From Owenia fusiformis (Eukaryota; Annelida; Polychaeta; Sabellida; Oweniidae): 64,000 nt of DNA. This document shows positions 12,578-27,700 of the stretch, in pieces (position 1 is the first letter of the stretch; each line of letters begins with the position of its first letter). Position numbers and translations under genes: made by a program. The notes under the pieces were generated by a model that saw nothing but the letters and a program-made list of their open reading frames with translations, made no database searches and had not been told where the DNA came from. The DNA is taken from the NCBI GenBank assembly GCA_903813345.2, contig CAIIXF020000007.1:13376714-13440713 (forward strand), read 5' to 3'.

Positions 12578-12700
12578 ATGGCTGAGAGCTTTAATGAGCA
12601 TATGGAGAGTCTGATCAGAGACAAACTAAACCATGAGAAAATCAAGCTATGGCTTCCACCGTATACTACTGAACTGGGAGAAAAGGGGGAAATACCAAAG
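12578..12700 (+). CDS. NUB1: NUB1 exon 1
   Basis: ATG at 12578 opens MAESFNEHMESLIRDKLNHE and KIKLWLPPYTTE; donor CCAAAG|GTTTGT, phase 0. The IxLWxPPYT motif marks the NUB1 N-terminus and supports this start. Confidence 0.9.
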
Positions 12701-15700
12701 GTTTGTCATTAAACCTACACAATTTTCAGTTCATCATTCATCATCATCATTTCGTCCTCATCAAGACAGATGGGTGGCTCTATGAAGCGTTTTCCGTTGA
12801 AGCAGTAGTTCAGATTGCCTTTCCCTTTGCCCTGATGTTAGTTTTGACAATGAGCTTTGTCTTTCTAAGACATTTGTGTTGGAAAATTTCATGTGCCATT
12901 TTATGACCATAATCTGATGTAGGCATCTTTGATGGAATGTTTCAAGTTGCTTTAGGTGTTTAGACAAGGTTGGCCATGTTTCACAACCATAGAGCAGACA
13001 TGGAGGCACAGTGGCTTTGTATACAGTAATCTTTGTAGATAAACGTAAGCCTTCTCTATTCCATACTTTTGAGAGCAAGGACTGAGAGGCCCCTGCAGCT
13101 GTGGCAATTCCGCTGTTTTGAGCTGATGTCCCAGCAGTGTGAACGCAGGAGGGTTGTCACACAGTTGGTGCATTACTTCTATTTTTATCACACCATCGGT
13201 GGGATATAGGATATCAAGTTCTAGAGCTGATTAACTTTTGGGTGGCCATTTTGTTTTCTGGTGGCCATTTTGAAGGTTTTTCGCCCAAAAAATGATAACT
13301 CGAATACTAGTGGATGGATTTGCTTCAAAATTTGTGGAAAAGTGTATATTGGTAAAAAGTTTTACGCAAAAACATATTTGGCGAAAAGTTATCATTTTGA
13401 ACCAAAGAAATGAATATTATTGTTTGAAATTTTGATAGTATATTTACAACATCTATCGATGTCACATATATTCTGAGTTTTTCAGCCTGACATCCAAGGG
13501 CTGTGTATGGGGGGTCGGGAAAACAGGAATTTGCGTTAATTTTGAGATCTTTCTTAAGTATATTTAATGTGTAATGACCCGAGGGCGTCCCAAGGGAATA
13601 AATAACTAATGACCACGAGCATAGGTCCAACAAGCCAGATAAAGAAATTGAAAGAAAGTGTGCTAAGTTTGATGCCCCGAGTGGGAATCGAACCCAGCTG
13701 GGATGTAGTAGCAACTTGCTATCAAGGGTCGTTACAAATGCATCTATAATTCATCATAAACTAAGATTTAATAAACTAAGATCTTTAAAATTGAGCCCTT
13801 CAAAGACTGTATCACTGTATATACATCAGCATTTATGTTGACCAATAATGTACTGTAGGAGGCCAATTGTGCCTTAACCGAGACAATATATATTTTGCGC
13901 CAGACTATTGATGGATGATATCAGTTGTAGTTTATTATTTCTCTAGGAAATGGTTGAGAGATTTTCTACTGATCTTGGTCTCTGTGAAGATGTCATACTG
14001 ACTGTTTGTGAGCATTTGCGTTGTCATGCATTAGAGAAGTTGGCAGCCAGGAAGAAGTTTCAACAATCTGGAATAGCTTCATTGAAGATCAAACTGAGTG
14101 GTAAATTACCTGATGAGGTAAGGGTGTCTATTTAATACATTTAATAATGTACATACATGAAAGTACAATAACGCAAATGTGAGTAGGTAGTTACCAGTTT
14201 CACCACCAGGTGGCTCACTCGGGTCCGATAGCATGGCGGGTATAGTAGAAAGTTCCCTTTAACTTAAATTACATAGGTTTTAGTGGTTCAATTTTCATAT
14301 AGCCCTTATATATCGAATAGTTATGCAAATTAAAGTATGTCCAGTAAAAGAAAATGTTATATGTCCAATACAAGAAAAGATATTTCACTTTTTGTGATTT
14401 TGTAATATGGGGTCTATGGGGAATCAACCCGAACTAGAAGTCACATTTTCAAAAATTATTAAATTTTCAAAGTTGATAAACAATTTTCAAAACCATATTT
14501 TTAGATGTGTTTTTACATGTAGATTTCAAATATGACATCACTTTGACTGAATTTTGAATATTTAATGACATAAATCAAGATCATTTCTACTCGCATCTAG
14601 TCTATTAGTACATATCTGGAAAAACATACAGAGCTCAGAGAGTATAAACAGGGAAAGTACAATGTACATGTACGTGCATGGAAATTTCATGGAAACTCAC
14701 CCAGTTGAAAAAAGCCTTGAGTGAACACTGATCATGATGGGCGAGCAATTGTGACAATATCAATTTGTAACAGAATATGAACCAGTGTGTACTCATTTAT
14801 TTGGTTCTGAATATAATCAACTACTTTAGACTTAAATGGACATTTACTTTAGGTGCATGATAATACATATTTGCATATATGAATACTTTGATGGGCTTGA
14901 TAAATATTGCCCACATACTTAACTGGAATTATTTGCCTTTTAGAAATTATATAAGAGGGGTATTTTAGGGTTAACCGACGTCAGTCTAATCACAGGTTCA
15001 TTTTTCAGATGACAAAATGCCAGAAGCTGCTTTCACTTGAAGTTGGCTTACAGCAGCATGGTCAAGTGCTGAAGAATGAAATCTCCAAACACTCCGGGTT
15101 AGATCCACACAGGTTGAAGATAATCTCAGGAGGCAGAGTGATAGAAGATGATCAATCCCTCCTTGAACAGAATGTAAAGGTAATGTATCATTAACATAGA
15201 ATAAGCACACTTGGTTATATCCACACAGGTTGAAGATAATCTTAAGGGGTAGAATGATAGAAGATGATCAATCACTCATAGAGCAGAATATAAAGGTAAT
15301 ATATCACTAACATAGAATAAACACACTTGGTTATATCCACACGGGTTGAAGATAATCTCAGGAGGCAGAATGATAGAAGATGATCAATCACTCATAGAGC
15401 AGAATATAAAGGTAATATATCACTAACATAGAATAAACACACTTGGTTATATCCACACAGGTTGAAGATAATCTCAGGGGGCAGAATGATAGAAGATGAT
15501 CAATCCCTCCTTGAACAGAATGTAAAGGTAATGTATCATTAACATAGAATAAACACACTTGGTTATATCCACACAGGTTGAAGATAATCTTAAGGGGTAG
15601 AATGATAGAAGATGATCAATCACTCATAGAGCAGAATATAAAGGTAATATATCACTAACATAGAATAAACACACTTGGTTATATCCACACAGGTTGAAGA

Positions 15701-18700
15701 TGATCTCAGGGGGCAGAATGATAGAAGATGATCAATCCCTCCTTGAACAGAATGTAAAGGTAATGTATCATTAACATAGAATAAACACACTCGGTTATAT
15801 CCACACAGGTTGAAGATAATCTCAGGGGGCAGAATGATAGAAGATGATCAATCCCTCCTTGAACAGAATGTAAAGGTAATGTATCACTAACATAGAATAA
15901 ACACACTTGGTTATATCCACACAGGTTGAAGATAATCTTAAGGGGTAGAATGATAGAAGATGATCAATCACTCATAGAGCAGAATATAAAGGTAATATAT
16001 CACTAACATAGAATAAACACACTTGGTTATATCCACACAGGTTGAAGATAATCTCAGGGGGCAGAATGATAGAAGATGATCAATCCCTCCGTGAACAGAA
16101 TGTGAAGGTAATGTATTATTAACATAGAATAAACACACTTGGTTATATCCACACACAGGTTGAAGATAATCTCAGGGGCAGAGATGATCAATCCTTCCTT
16201 GAACAGAATGTAAAGGCAATGTATCATTAACCTAGAATAAGCACACTGGGTTAGATTTACACAGGTTGAAGATAATCTCAGGGGGCAGAGTTATAGAAGA
16301 TGATCAATTCCTCCTTGAACAGAATGTAAAGGTAATGTATCATTAACCTAGAATAAGCACACTGGGTTATATCCACACAGGTTGAAGATAATCTCAGGGG
16401 GCAGAGTTATAGAAGATGATCAATTCCTCCTTGAACAGAATGTAAAGGTAATGTATCATTAACCTAGAATAAGCACACTGGGTTATATCCACACAGGTTG
16501 AAGATAATCTCAGGGGGCAGAGTTATAGAAGATGATCAATTCCTCCTTGAACAGAATGTAAAGGCAATGTATCATTAACATAGAATAAACACACTGGGTT
16601 AGATTTACACAGGTTGAAGATAATCTCAGGGGGCAGAGTGATAGAAGATGATCAATTCCTCCTTGAACAGAATGTAAAGGTAATGTATCATTAACATAGA
16701 ATAAACACACTGGGTTAGATTCACACAGGTTGAAGATAATCTCAAGGGGCAGAGATGATCAATCCCTCCTTGAACAGAATGTAAAGGTAATGTATCATTA
16801 ACATAGAATAAACACACTTGGTTAGATCTACACAGGATGAAGATAATCCCAGTGGGCAGAATGATAGAAGATGATTAATCCCTTCTTGAACAGAATGTAA
16901 AGGTAATGTATCATTTACATAGATAAGCACACTTGGTTATATCTACACAGGTTGAAGATAATCTCAAGGGGCAGAATGATAGAAGATGATCAATCCCTCC
17001 TAGAACAGAATGTAAAGGTAATGTATCATTAACATAGAATAAACACACTGGGTGATATCTACACAGGTTGAAGATAATCTCAGGGGGCAGATTGATAGAA
17101 GATGATCAATCCCTCTTAGGGCAAAATATAAAGGTAATGTATCATTAACATAGAATAAACACACTGGGTTAGATCTACACAGGTTGAAGATAATCTCAGG
17201 GGGCAGAGTGATAGAAGATGATCAATCCATCCTTGAACAGAATGTAAATGTATCATTAACCTTTTGAGAAATTCACATGTGTGTAAATGGACATGTCCAT
17301 CTCCTGATGCAGATGGGTGATGCAGTAAAGAATATGAAATGGATGTTGCACCCAGTTGAAATATTAGATGAGCGGTTAGTTATGGTATCCAGAATTTTTG
17401 TGAACAAATTAGGAAATTGATATTTTAATAAATTACTTTTACAGCACGGAAGTCAGGTGATGGCAATATGTTTGTCTGAGACAGAAACAGAAGCTAGACT
17501 ACAACAACAACAGATGGATAAGTTTAATCAGACAAAACAAGCTGCTGAACTTCTTGCAGGAACAACACAGAGCAGTGATGGGGATGATTATTATCTTCAA
17601 ATAGCTGACCAATCAGGCAAATCCCTCAATTTGCCAAAAGAAGAGAGACAGGTAAAACAAATACTTCATACTTTATCCAAACAAATATAACAAGAAAATG
17701 CAGCAAACTCCTCGAGTCGAGGTCTCCAAGTCAAAAAAATTCCTGACCCTATCATATATCTGTTGATTATCCGAGCGTGGCACTGAACGAACCTATATGC
17801 CTATTAGTTATTATTTGTTTAGTTGTTGGTTGGGTAACATGTTTATGACGTCACAAATGATGCGAAGAATCTTTAAACCAATCAGTGAAGTCTATATTAA
17901 TTGTTTTAGTTGTTGATGTGGCGATACGTGTCTGTGACGTCACGGGTGATTGCATCATATTCTAGAAACGCCATTTTACGACATTGCATAATTTTAGCTG
18001 ATTTTGGCTCCATTTCACTTTATTTGAAAGACTTTTAAAAATATAACAATGAGTCAGTATTTTTTCTTATAAATATCTATATTTGAAATTGAGGTCAAAG
18101 TCCGAAGATTTGATCAACTGATTGAAATCTCATTTTAAAGAGGTGAAGAAGTGAATAATTACAGGAGCAAACGTGATCAATGGTTCGAGGTCTCCCGCAA
18201 AGTAGTCGCTACGCTCCTACTTTGCGCTGCCTTCGGCAGAGGAGACCTCGAAAAAATCATGAAATTATACAGAGAAATACATGTATGTATGTACGAGCAA
18301 GTTCAAGCTGAGTATAGTCCTGTTTATTTGTATCACTTTGGAAAATGGACCAAAAGAAAATTACTGTTCTTTGATACTCTGGCAATACTTTAAAAACAGA
18401 TATGTTTGACAAACAATGAAATGAAAAATGATTCTTTTTTATTGTATCTATGGTATGATAAGGTATGATATTGTTGACAACTTTGCGGGTGGCTGGGTGG
18501 GCCGGCAGGCGTCGGGCGGCTTCTTCTTTCTTGTCATCACGATTCCAGGAAAACCACTTGACGGATTTACTTCAAATTTTCACACATGTTACATGGTAAG
18601 AAGTTCTAGAGCTGATTAACTTCTGGTGGCCATCTTGGAAGTTTTAAGAGAAATCTTGTCATCGGATTTACTTCAAATTTTCACACATGTTACATTATAG

Positions 18701-21700
18701 TAAGAAGTTCTTGAGCCAGTTATCTTGCATTCTGGTGGCCATCTTTTATTGTTAAAATAAATGCAATAAATATGATTTACATACTCCATAATACATATTT
18801 GATCAATATGGTATGTATTGATAAGTAACTGTGCAATTACGTCTGCCATGGGGGTCGAAATACATAAATAAATGTGTTTCAGCGGCCCCGCTGAAAAAAT
18901 GAGGAGGCCCCGCTGAAAACTTGAGGAGGTCCCGTTTCAATCGTGAGGAATGTAGCTTCATTATTATTCGTGAAGATATTGAGTTTCTTTATATGAATGT
19001 ACAAGAACTTGCCAATAATGTATTAATAACAATCACACAACATCATTCTATGGCAACATCGCAAATATATCTTCTACAACTTCTGGCAGTTTGATCCATC
19101 TGTCAGCGTCATCATAAATTCTACATAATTCAATGTTCCAAGGAGTATACTTCTGAGGACACACATTCATTGACTTGTTAATTCTTTCGACTGTTCAATC
19201 GTGCGTGAGTTCATTCGTGCATGCATTTGTTCGGCCGTCCGTTTGTTTATGCGATTGTCAAACCGTCCATTTGTGTAAGCAAATCGTCCGAGTGTCCATT
19301 CGTTCATTCCTGTGTTTGTTCGTCCCACCGTCTGTTTGGGCGTTCGTCAGTCCGATCTTCAGCGTATGCGTGTCCATCCGACCGCCATTTGTTCGAGCGT
19401 ATGTTGGTTCGACCATCGGTTTGTTCAAGCGTGTGTTCGTCCTACCGGTCATTCATTCGTGCGTGCTTGCGGTTGTTAGACCGTTTGTTGGTGCTTGCAT
19501 GCGTTTGTCCATCCGTTCATGCTTGCCTTGGTCTGACTGTCCATTCATTCATGAGTCCATCCGTCAACAATTGGCCCGTTTTAAAACCTCTGTCAATAGG
19601 ATTCCTGTTTTAAGTTTTAAATTCTTTTAGATATGACCTTAAAAGCCTTCAAATAGGGGTGTGGATATATATGACACACACTATGAAGATACTGGTATAT
19701 GTCTTCATAGGGGGGGGGGCATACTTTGGGGACACCATGTATAGTAAGTACATGGTACATATGTTTTATATAACTGGCTAATATTGTTAGCCAGTAAAAT
19801 ACTGTATACTTGCAGGCATTAACTCTGGCTATGACTTTACATGAAAAAGGCAGAGCAGCCTTGAAGAAAAAGGAATATGCTGAGGCACTGCTGCTATTGC
19901 TGGAAGCAGACAAACAGTTCAGGTTTGTGTCAAATTTAGATCTTAATAATTTCAGATCTTATAATGAAAATGAATTAAGGATGAAGTGTTATTTAGTTCT
20001 CTGGTATTTTCATGTGCTCCATTGTAAACTGTGTTTAATTCATTGAATATGTGCTACTATAACATTCTTGGAACAGCTATATTCAACGGAATTCTCATCC
20101 ACTTGTTTCATGTACTGTTAAAAGACATATACATATATGCCTTTATTGCATTGACGTTTCAGAGAAAGGCCTACACTGTAGCTGCTTGTTGGTATTTTCA
20201 TAAACTATGTTATTTTCAAAGGGGAGAAAATCTTAGCCATCGTTGTTCACTCTTGAAATTATCATTTCATTACCTCTTCTGCCCACTGCATCTGTTATGC
20301 AATCACCAGCGATTACATGAATACAACAAAATAATGTTGACATTGCCATTCAAGGAAAACAGCTCATTGCTAAAATTCATAGACATGTTACAGATTTCCA
20401 AGTTCTACAGTAATGTTGATAACCTTTTGGACGACTTGTTTTCTGTAAGCCATTTTAGAAGTTTTTTATCACACCATCGGTGGGATATAGTCGTCATACT
20501 GGTCGTGATCGTGGTCGTGATCGTGATCGTGGTCGTGATCGTGATCGTCCCGCTTTTTGTCATCGCCGTTTAAGGAAAACTGCTCATCAGATTTTCTCCA
20601 AATTCGCAGAGATGATAGAGCATATGAAGTACTAGAGCTGATTAACTTTTGGGCGGCCATCTTGTTTTCTGGCGGCCATTTTGAAGGTTTTTCGAAAAAT
20701 CTTGTCATCGCCATTTCAGGAAAACCGCTCATCGGATTTCTTTCAAATTCACACAAATGATAGAGGATATCAAGTACTAGAGCTGATTAACTTTTGGGCG
20801 GCCATCTTGTTTTCTGGTGGCCATTTTGAAGGTTTTTCGAAAAATCTTGTCATCGCCATTTTAGGAAAACCGCTCATCGGATTTCCTTCAAATTTACACA
20901 AATGATAGAGGATATCAAGTACTAGAGCTGATTAACTTTTGGGTGGCCATCTTGTTTTCTGGCAGCCATTTTGAAGATTTTTCGAAAAATCTTGTCATCG
21001 CCATTTCAGAAAATCCGCTCATCGGATTTCCTTCAAATTTACACAAATGATAGAGGATATCAAGTACTAGAGCTGATTAACTTTTGGGCGGCCATCTTGT
21101 TTTCTGTTGGCCATTTTGAAGGTTTTCGAAAAATCTTGTCATCGCCATTTCAGGAAAACCGCTCATCGGATTTCTTTCAAATTTACACAAATGATAGAGG
21201 ATATCAAGTACTAGAGCTGATTAACTTTTGGGCGGCCATCTTGTTTTCTGGCAGCCATTTTGAAGATTTTTCGAAAAATCTTGTCATCGCCATTTCAGAA
21301 AATCCGCTCATCGGATTTCCTTCAAATTTACACACATGATAGAGGATATCAAGTACTAGAGCTGATTAACTTTTGGGCGGCCATCTTGTTTTCTGGTGGC
21401 CATTTTGAAGGTTTTTCGAAAAATCTTGTCATCGCCATTTCAGGAAAACCGCTCATCGGATTTCCTTCAAATTTACACAAATGATAGAGGATATCAAGTA
21501 CTAGAGCTGATTAACTTTTGGGCGGCCATCTTATTTCTTGTTCTTGAAATTTGTAAACATAATAGGAGAACAGTGTCTGCCTAGTGTCATAGTGTCTGCC
21601 TATTTGATGGTGTGATCTCGTTCACGTCCTGTGCCTTGTTTTTTGGCTCACACAGTGAGCCTATGGGATCGACCAGGCGTCCGTCCGTCCGTCCGTTGGT

Positions 21701-24700
21701 CCGTCCGTCCGTCCGTCTGTCCGTCCGTCCGTCAACATTGGCCGCACAAATTAAAACTGCTATTCGGATTGAGTCATATCCACATTCATTTTATGCATAT
21801 CCATAATGCCTATTTGACCTATCATCGCCATTTCCCAAGTTCGCCCGGTTTCCGAGAAATTGCTGATTTTGACGTCAAAAAGTCAAATTTTCTGTAAATA
21901 CTAGACACTTTGTTGAAGTAGAACTTTCAAATAACTCGTAGTAGTTGCTGTATATGCAACTTATGTCCTCTGAAGATTTCAAAGCTCTTGGAATTACAGT
22001 TTTTGGTGTTTACTCTATAAACTACCATTTTTGAGATATTTGACGTCAAAAAACAGTAAAAATAAGTTATTTTTCAACTTGCTTCAATTTGACCAAATTT
22101 TTTTTTGAAAATCATCTACAAGTTACCAGGAGTTCAAATCTGAAATTAGTTTTAGGATTTGACCTTTGAAAGGTCAAAAAGTTTTCAAATTGATTTTTGG
22201 ATGTAAATTTTGGTCAGCTTAATCACAAAAGACCTTACTGAGCTCTAAATAAGTAAAATTTTCAAGGTCAAAGGTCATCAAACTAGGTCACACTACTTGG
22301 CTGTCTTAAGTTTCTCAAAGTTCGAGACTACAAATCCAAATCAACATTTTTGTTTGAAAGTCAGGATATACATTCCTCTGAAGGTTCCAAACTGTGTGAG
22401 CACAGGACAGTGGGTCCTATTTTTATTATATTATAAACCATGTCATCACCATTTTTACATGAAGATAATACATGAAGGTAGGGCCATGGTTGTGGGATGT
22501 CATTGGCATCTTTACATGAAGATAAGGCAATAATATGATGGGATGTCATTGGCATCTTTACATGAAGATAAGGCAATAATATGATGGGATGTCATTGGCA
22601 TCTTTACATGAAGATAAGGCAATAATATGATGGGATGTCATTGGCACCTTTACATGAAGATAAAGCAGTCATTGGCACCTTTACATGAAGATAAGGCAAT
22701 AATATGATGGGATGTCATTGGTACCTTTACATGAAGATAAAGCAGTCATTGGCACCTTTACATGAAGATAAAGCAATAGTATGATGGGATGTCATTGGCA
22801 TCTTTACATGAAGATAAGGCAATAATATGATGGGATGTCATTGGCATCTTTACATGAAGATAAGGCAATAGTATGATGGGATGTCATTGGCATCTTTACA
22901 TGAAGATAAGGCAATAGTATGATGGGATGTCATTGGCATCTTTACATGAAGCTTTGTTTTGTCTGATTATGATGGGATGTCATTGGCACTTTTACATCAA
23001 GGTAGTGCCATGGTATGATGGGATGTCATTGGCACTTTTACATCAAGGTAGGGCCATGGTATGATGGGATGTCATTGGCACTTTTACATCAAGGTAGTGC
23101 CATGGTATGATGGGATGTCATTGGCACTTTTACATCAAGGTAGTGCCATGGTATGATGGGATGTCATTGGCACTTTTACATGAAAATAAGGCAATAGTTT
23201 GATGGGATGTCATTGGCGTTTTGCCTGATTATGATGGGGTGTCATTGGCACTTTTACATCAAGGTAGGGCCATGATATGATGGGATGTCATTCCACCCTC
23301 TTGTATTTCCAGTAAATGCAGGGCAGACATCTTGAATGCAGTTGACAACTATGCCATTGTTTGTCTGGACATTGTCTGGTGTTACTTGTGCCTTAAGAAC
23401 ATTAGGGAACTACCTAATGCAGGTATATAAAACTGGTTTAAATTGATACATGCATGAATGAAATCCAATACATTAGCATTAGAAATGTTATATTGAACTT
23501 TATAGTTATTCCTCTCGACATTATCATATTCTTGTATTGTTTGTTTCTAAATCATGTCAGGTTTTTCAAAAAATTTAGATATTGACATTTTCCTCAAAGA
23601 TTTTCATAATAATTTTGAAATGTTGGATTTAAACATTTCAAAATTCCAAAACTTTTAAAGATTTGAATACTAGGTCATTGGTAAATGCTCTGGCAGTTAA
23701 AAACAGATTCAGGGAAAGGACTTAAAAATTGCATGACTCCCTGATCCTTTGTTTCTCTTAGTACATTGATATAGTTATTTTCAGGCTCAAACATCAATTT
23801 AAACACTCCTGCCCCAAAGTAAAAAAGTTACACTGAATCATATTGTTAACATATGAGAGCTACATTGAAGTTGCAATGAGTTTATTATTACCCTTTGCAT
23901 TTGTTCGATTTTGCTTCTTAAAAAAGAGTTTGTCTTCACTCTTTTAGTTTACAATAAATCTCTGAACTCACCAAGCCAATCAGAGTTCGTCGTCTTGCTA
24001 AGAATGCTTTATATTCAATGTACAGTGTATATTATACTGCATGTTGTTCCGGCGTCCAGGTTGAGGTCTTGTTAAGAATGCTTTATATTCAATGTACAGT
24101 GTATATTATATGTTGTTCCAGCATCCAGTTTAAGGTCTTGTAAAGAATGCTTTATATTCAATGTACAGTGTATATTATATGTTGTTCCAGCGTCCAAGTT
24201 GAGGTGTTGCTAAGAATGCTTTATACTTAGTGTACAGTGTATATTATATGTTGTTCCAGCGTCCAAGTTGAGGTGTTGCTAAGAATGCTTTATACTTAGT
24301 GTACAGTGTATATTATATGTTGTTCCAGCGTCCAAGTTGAGGTGTTGCTAAGAATGCTTTATACTTAGTGTACAGTGTATATTACTATATCATATGTTGT
24401 TCCAGAGTCCAGGTTGAGGTCTTGTGAAGAGTGTTTTCACAGGAGCTATGGGCAGAACCTTGAGAGGCTCACAATGGTGAAGGTAAGAGGCCCCCTTTGG
24501 GAAATATATATTCATATAATCTGTTTAAAAACACTATTCAATAGCTATTCAATCATAGGAAAATAGACTCCTTCTGTATTAGTGCAGGGTAAATCATTTT
24601 TGAGTCAACGAAGAAATCATTTGTCTGAGCTTTACAGTTAAGACTAGCAATGTTTAACAAATCCAGTTAAATTAATTGTTTTGATTCTACAAATTTAATC

Positions 24701-27700
24701 AAATTTCTAAATAGGGCTCTAACATAGTGCCAGAAATGACTCACTGTATAACATTTGATATATCTTAAATATTTGAAATAATGTTTAAAACATCAAACAA
24801 GAAAAAATCATATCAAATTCAAAACAAAAAAATTCAAAGAGAAAGTTGAGAACTTGAGAATGTTGAAAAATCGAAGTAATCTGATTGGCCCACTTGAACC
24901 TCTGAATGGATTTGCATGGGCGTACTCATGATACAACATTACATCAAACATGCATATGTATGTTTATGGAGATATCATCCGACAGATATTCCCTATATCG
25001 ACCCGACAAGTGAATAACAACCTTATTCTAGTCAAGAGCAATATCTACCCAAAATCTTCTGTTGAATGAGAAAAAAAGGATTGACTCTTGGAAATATTAT
25101 GTTACATATTATCCCACTCCTAAGTACATTGAGAATTAAAGGGCAAGAAAAACATTTTACTGAAAAAATTAAAAGAAGAAGAGTATTTGAAAGAATTTGA
25201 AAAATGAAATTTTAAATTTTTCATAAAATGGAAAATTTTGGAAAAAATAAAAAGGAGGAGGGAAGTTAGCGCAACAGATTTTGGACAATCATATGTTGGA
25301 TTTCAGCCATTTCCTGGGGATTTAAACAGTACCATATGTTAGGCGAATGTTTTACCTCCAGGAAAATCACTTCTAGAGATGATAAAATAATTTTGACTTT
25401 GAGACAGGGTAGATGCAAACAACCCACCCACATGTTTTTTCTGAAATGATTGATTTTCAACCCCTTCCATCCTTTATTTTTTAATTTTTCTTGCATCAAT
25501 ATGTTGAGTTTTGACACACAGTTGATCCCTTAAAAGGAATAAATGATTCCATTTAGATAAAGTGGAAAACAATATTTCCCATGTTATTTTCCCATAGGAA
25601 AAATCATTGCTTTCAGCTAAGTTTGGTCACCCATAATGGGTATCTTTAAAACCCCTGAAGGAATCACTTATTCCTTTAAAGTGGTTAACTATGTGTCAAA
25701 ATGCAACATATTGATGCAAGAAAAATTAAAAAAGCAGGGATGGAAGGGTCGAAAAATAGGAAAACATTTCAGAAAAATCATGTGGGTGGGTTGTTTGCAT
25801 CTAACCTGTCTCAAAGTCGAAATTATTTTATCATCTCTAGAAGTGATTTTCCTGGAGGTAATGCATTGGCCTAACATATGCAATTGTTTAAATCCTCAGA
25901 AAATGGCCAAAATCCAACATATGACTGTACAAAATCTGTTGCGCCAATTTCCCTCCTCCTTTTGAAAAGTGTAAAATTTTGAAAAATGAATTTCATTTGG
26001 ATACTAGTATACTTTTTGAATTTACCCAGGATAATATCAATGTAATGACCTTGAATGACTGGACATTGAATTTAGCATATTCCCTCTCAGGTCTAGTATC
26101 TGGCTCGTTACACTGCAGCTTCTCGACGGGCATGTAATGACCTTCGTTATCAAGTCGCTATTACAGTCTCGGCTGTAGTGGCTAGCCTTTATGGCCAAAT
26201 CGGTGGAGTGTCTGCCTCGCGAGAGGAAGGTCTTGGGTTTGATTCCCGCACTGGACATTGAAATCCTGATATCACCCCTGTCCCAAATATTTTTTATCAC
26301 TTGCTATTATATACTTGATATTGCTCTGACCATGGTATAAATATAATAATATATTTATAACAGTATATATTTATATTCTCACTATGACGTGAAGTATGTC
26401 CGAGTTATACCAATATAGGCCAACCTTGGGAGTCTCTATACTTGGGCAAGAAGGAAGGCATATTTCATGTCATAGTGACATAACTGATGTAATACATACC
26501 TTTATTCCCATGGCTACTTTGTATCAATGATGTCACATACCTGAAATGAAACATGACAATATCAAAAGGAAGTAAGGGGGCTATATCGGGGTAGGGCAGG
26601 GTAGCACTGGGGTTGAACTTGCTCTATTTGTAAGGCTTCACCTAATACAAGCCTTCCACCAGAATAGAATGAATATATGTATATGTTGCAGGGTGGCACT
26701 GGGGTTGAACTCGCCCTATTTGTAAGGCTTCACCTACTACAAGCTATACTAGCCTTCCACCAGAATAGAATGAATGACTCAAGAAACCTGCTGGAGAAGG
26801 TATACAAACAGTAGTACCGGAAAAGGAATATTTCAATGATGTGATCGTAGAGATTATATTTTTCAATTCAATTCAATTTATTCAATTGAAAATCAATCAT
26901 ACAATGTTTCATACAATACATGAAAAAGACCCCAGGGGGCATATACATTTCATGGCTCATTAGATTTTGAACAATCATGTTTTAGTTGTTAACCGGAAGC
27001 AATTTGAATTTAATTGAAAAAAGAACCGATGGAAGCACAAAGCACAAAGTATCACTGGTATTGATTAATAAGATCATATTTTATCATTTTTTTAAACTGT
27101 TGACAAGGAATTATAAAGTATTGCTCCACTGTCCACAATTGATTTTTGACCAGTTTCAGCTCTTAATCTCTCTATGACCCAATTATATTTATTTCTCATA
27201 TCATGGGAATGTATATACATGTATCTATTCTCTTTTGAAAAAATACTTGAAATTATGAGATTGAAAATCTTTTGATTCAGTCACAGTTTTCTGCACAAAT
27301 GTAGCGATCTGAAATTTATTTATGTTGAAGATATTTGATATTTTGAACTTTCTGAAAATAGAATTCAAAGGTGCAGTTCTTGGAGAGTCTGTCATACTCT
27401 AACGAATTTCTTTTGTAAAATAAAAAGTCTGTTCAAATGATTTTTCATTGTATTGTCCCACAGAATAATCCCATAACTAAGATAAAAATAAACTTTACCG
27501 TTGTCCGGCTATTCTGTTGTGTATATGTGGTTTTTTAGGGAGTAGTCATTACTGTAACTGCTACACATTTTAGTTTTTTTTAAATTAACTAGATTATCTC
27601 TAAAAATATGAAAGTACATCTGACCAATAGAATACTCCAGTGATTACTTTGGTTGCTTACCTTCATGTATCACGAACAGTATCTCTTTTACCATTTTCTT

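Noticed and set aside
19175-19630. 151-codon frame and overlapping frames on both strands
   Set aside because: They come from a degenerate tetranucleotide repeat that lacks stops in several frames.
20031-20573. 180-codon plus-strand frame in NUB1 intron 5
   Set aside because: It lies in intronic AT-rich sequence, its C-terminus is a GTCGTGATC microsatellite, and no family or splice sites fit.
20681-21584. Serial frames with repeated ELINFWAAILFSGGHFEG
   Set aside because: They are translations of a 144-bp repeat inside a noncoding TIR element; frames break between units.
22480-23300. CRISPR-like array
   Set aside because: Units are contiguous without unique spacers, and this is an animal genome; it is a minisatellite.
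25266-25965. 83- and 109-codon frames on opposite strands
   Set aside because: They are the two arms of one foldback element; the same sequence at 41735 is broken differently.
26150-26260. Possible tRNA gene
   Set aside because: A- and B-box-like words are present but the acceptor and anticodon stems do not close; better read as a SINE head.
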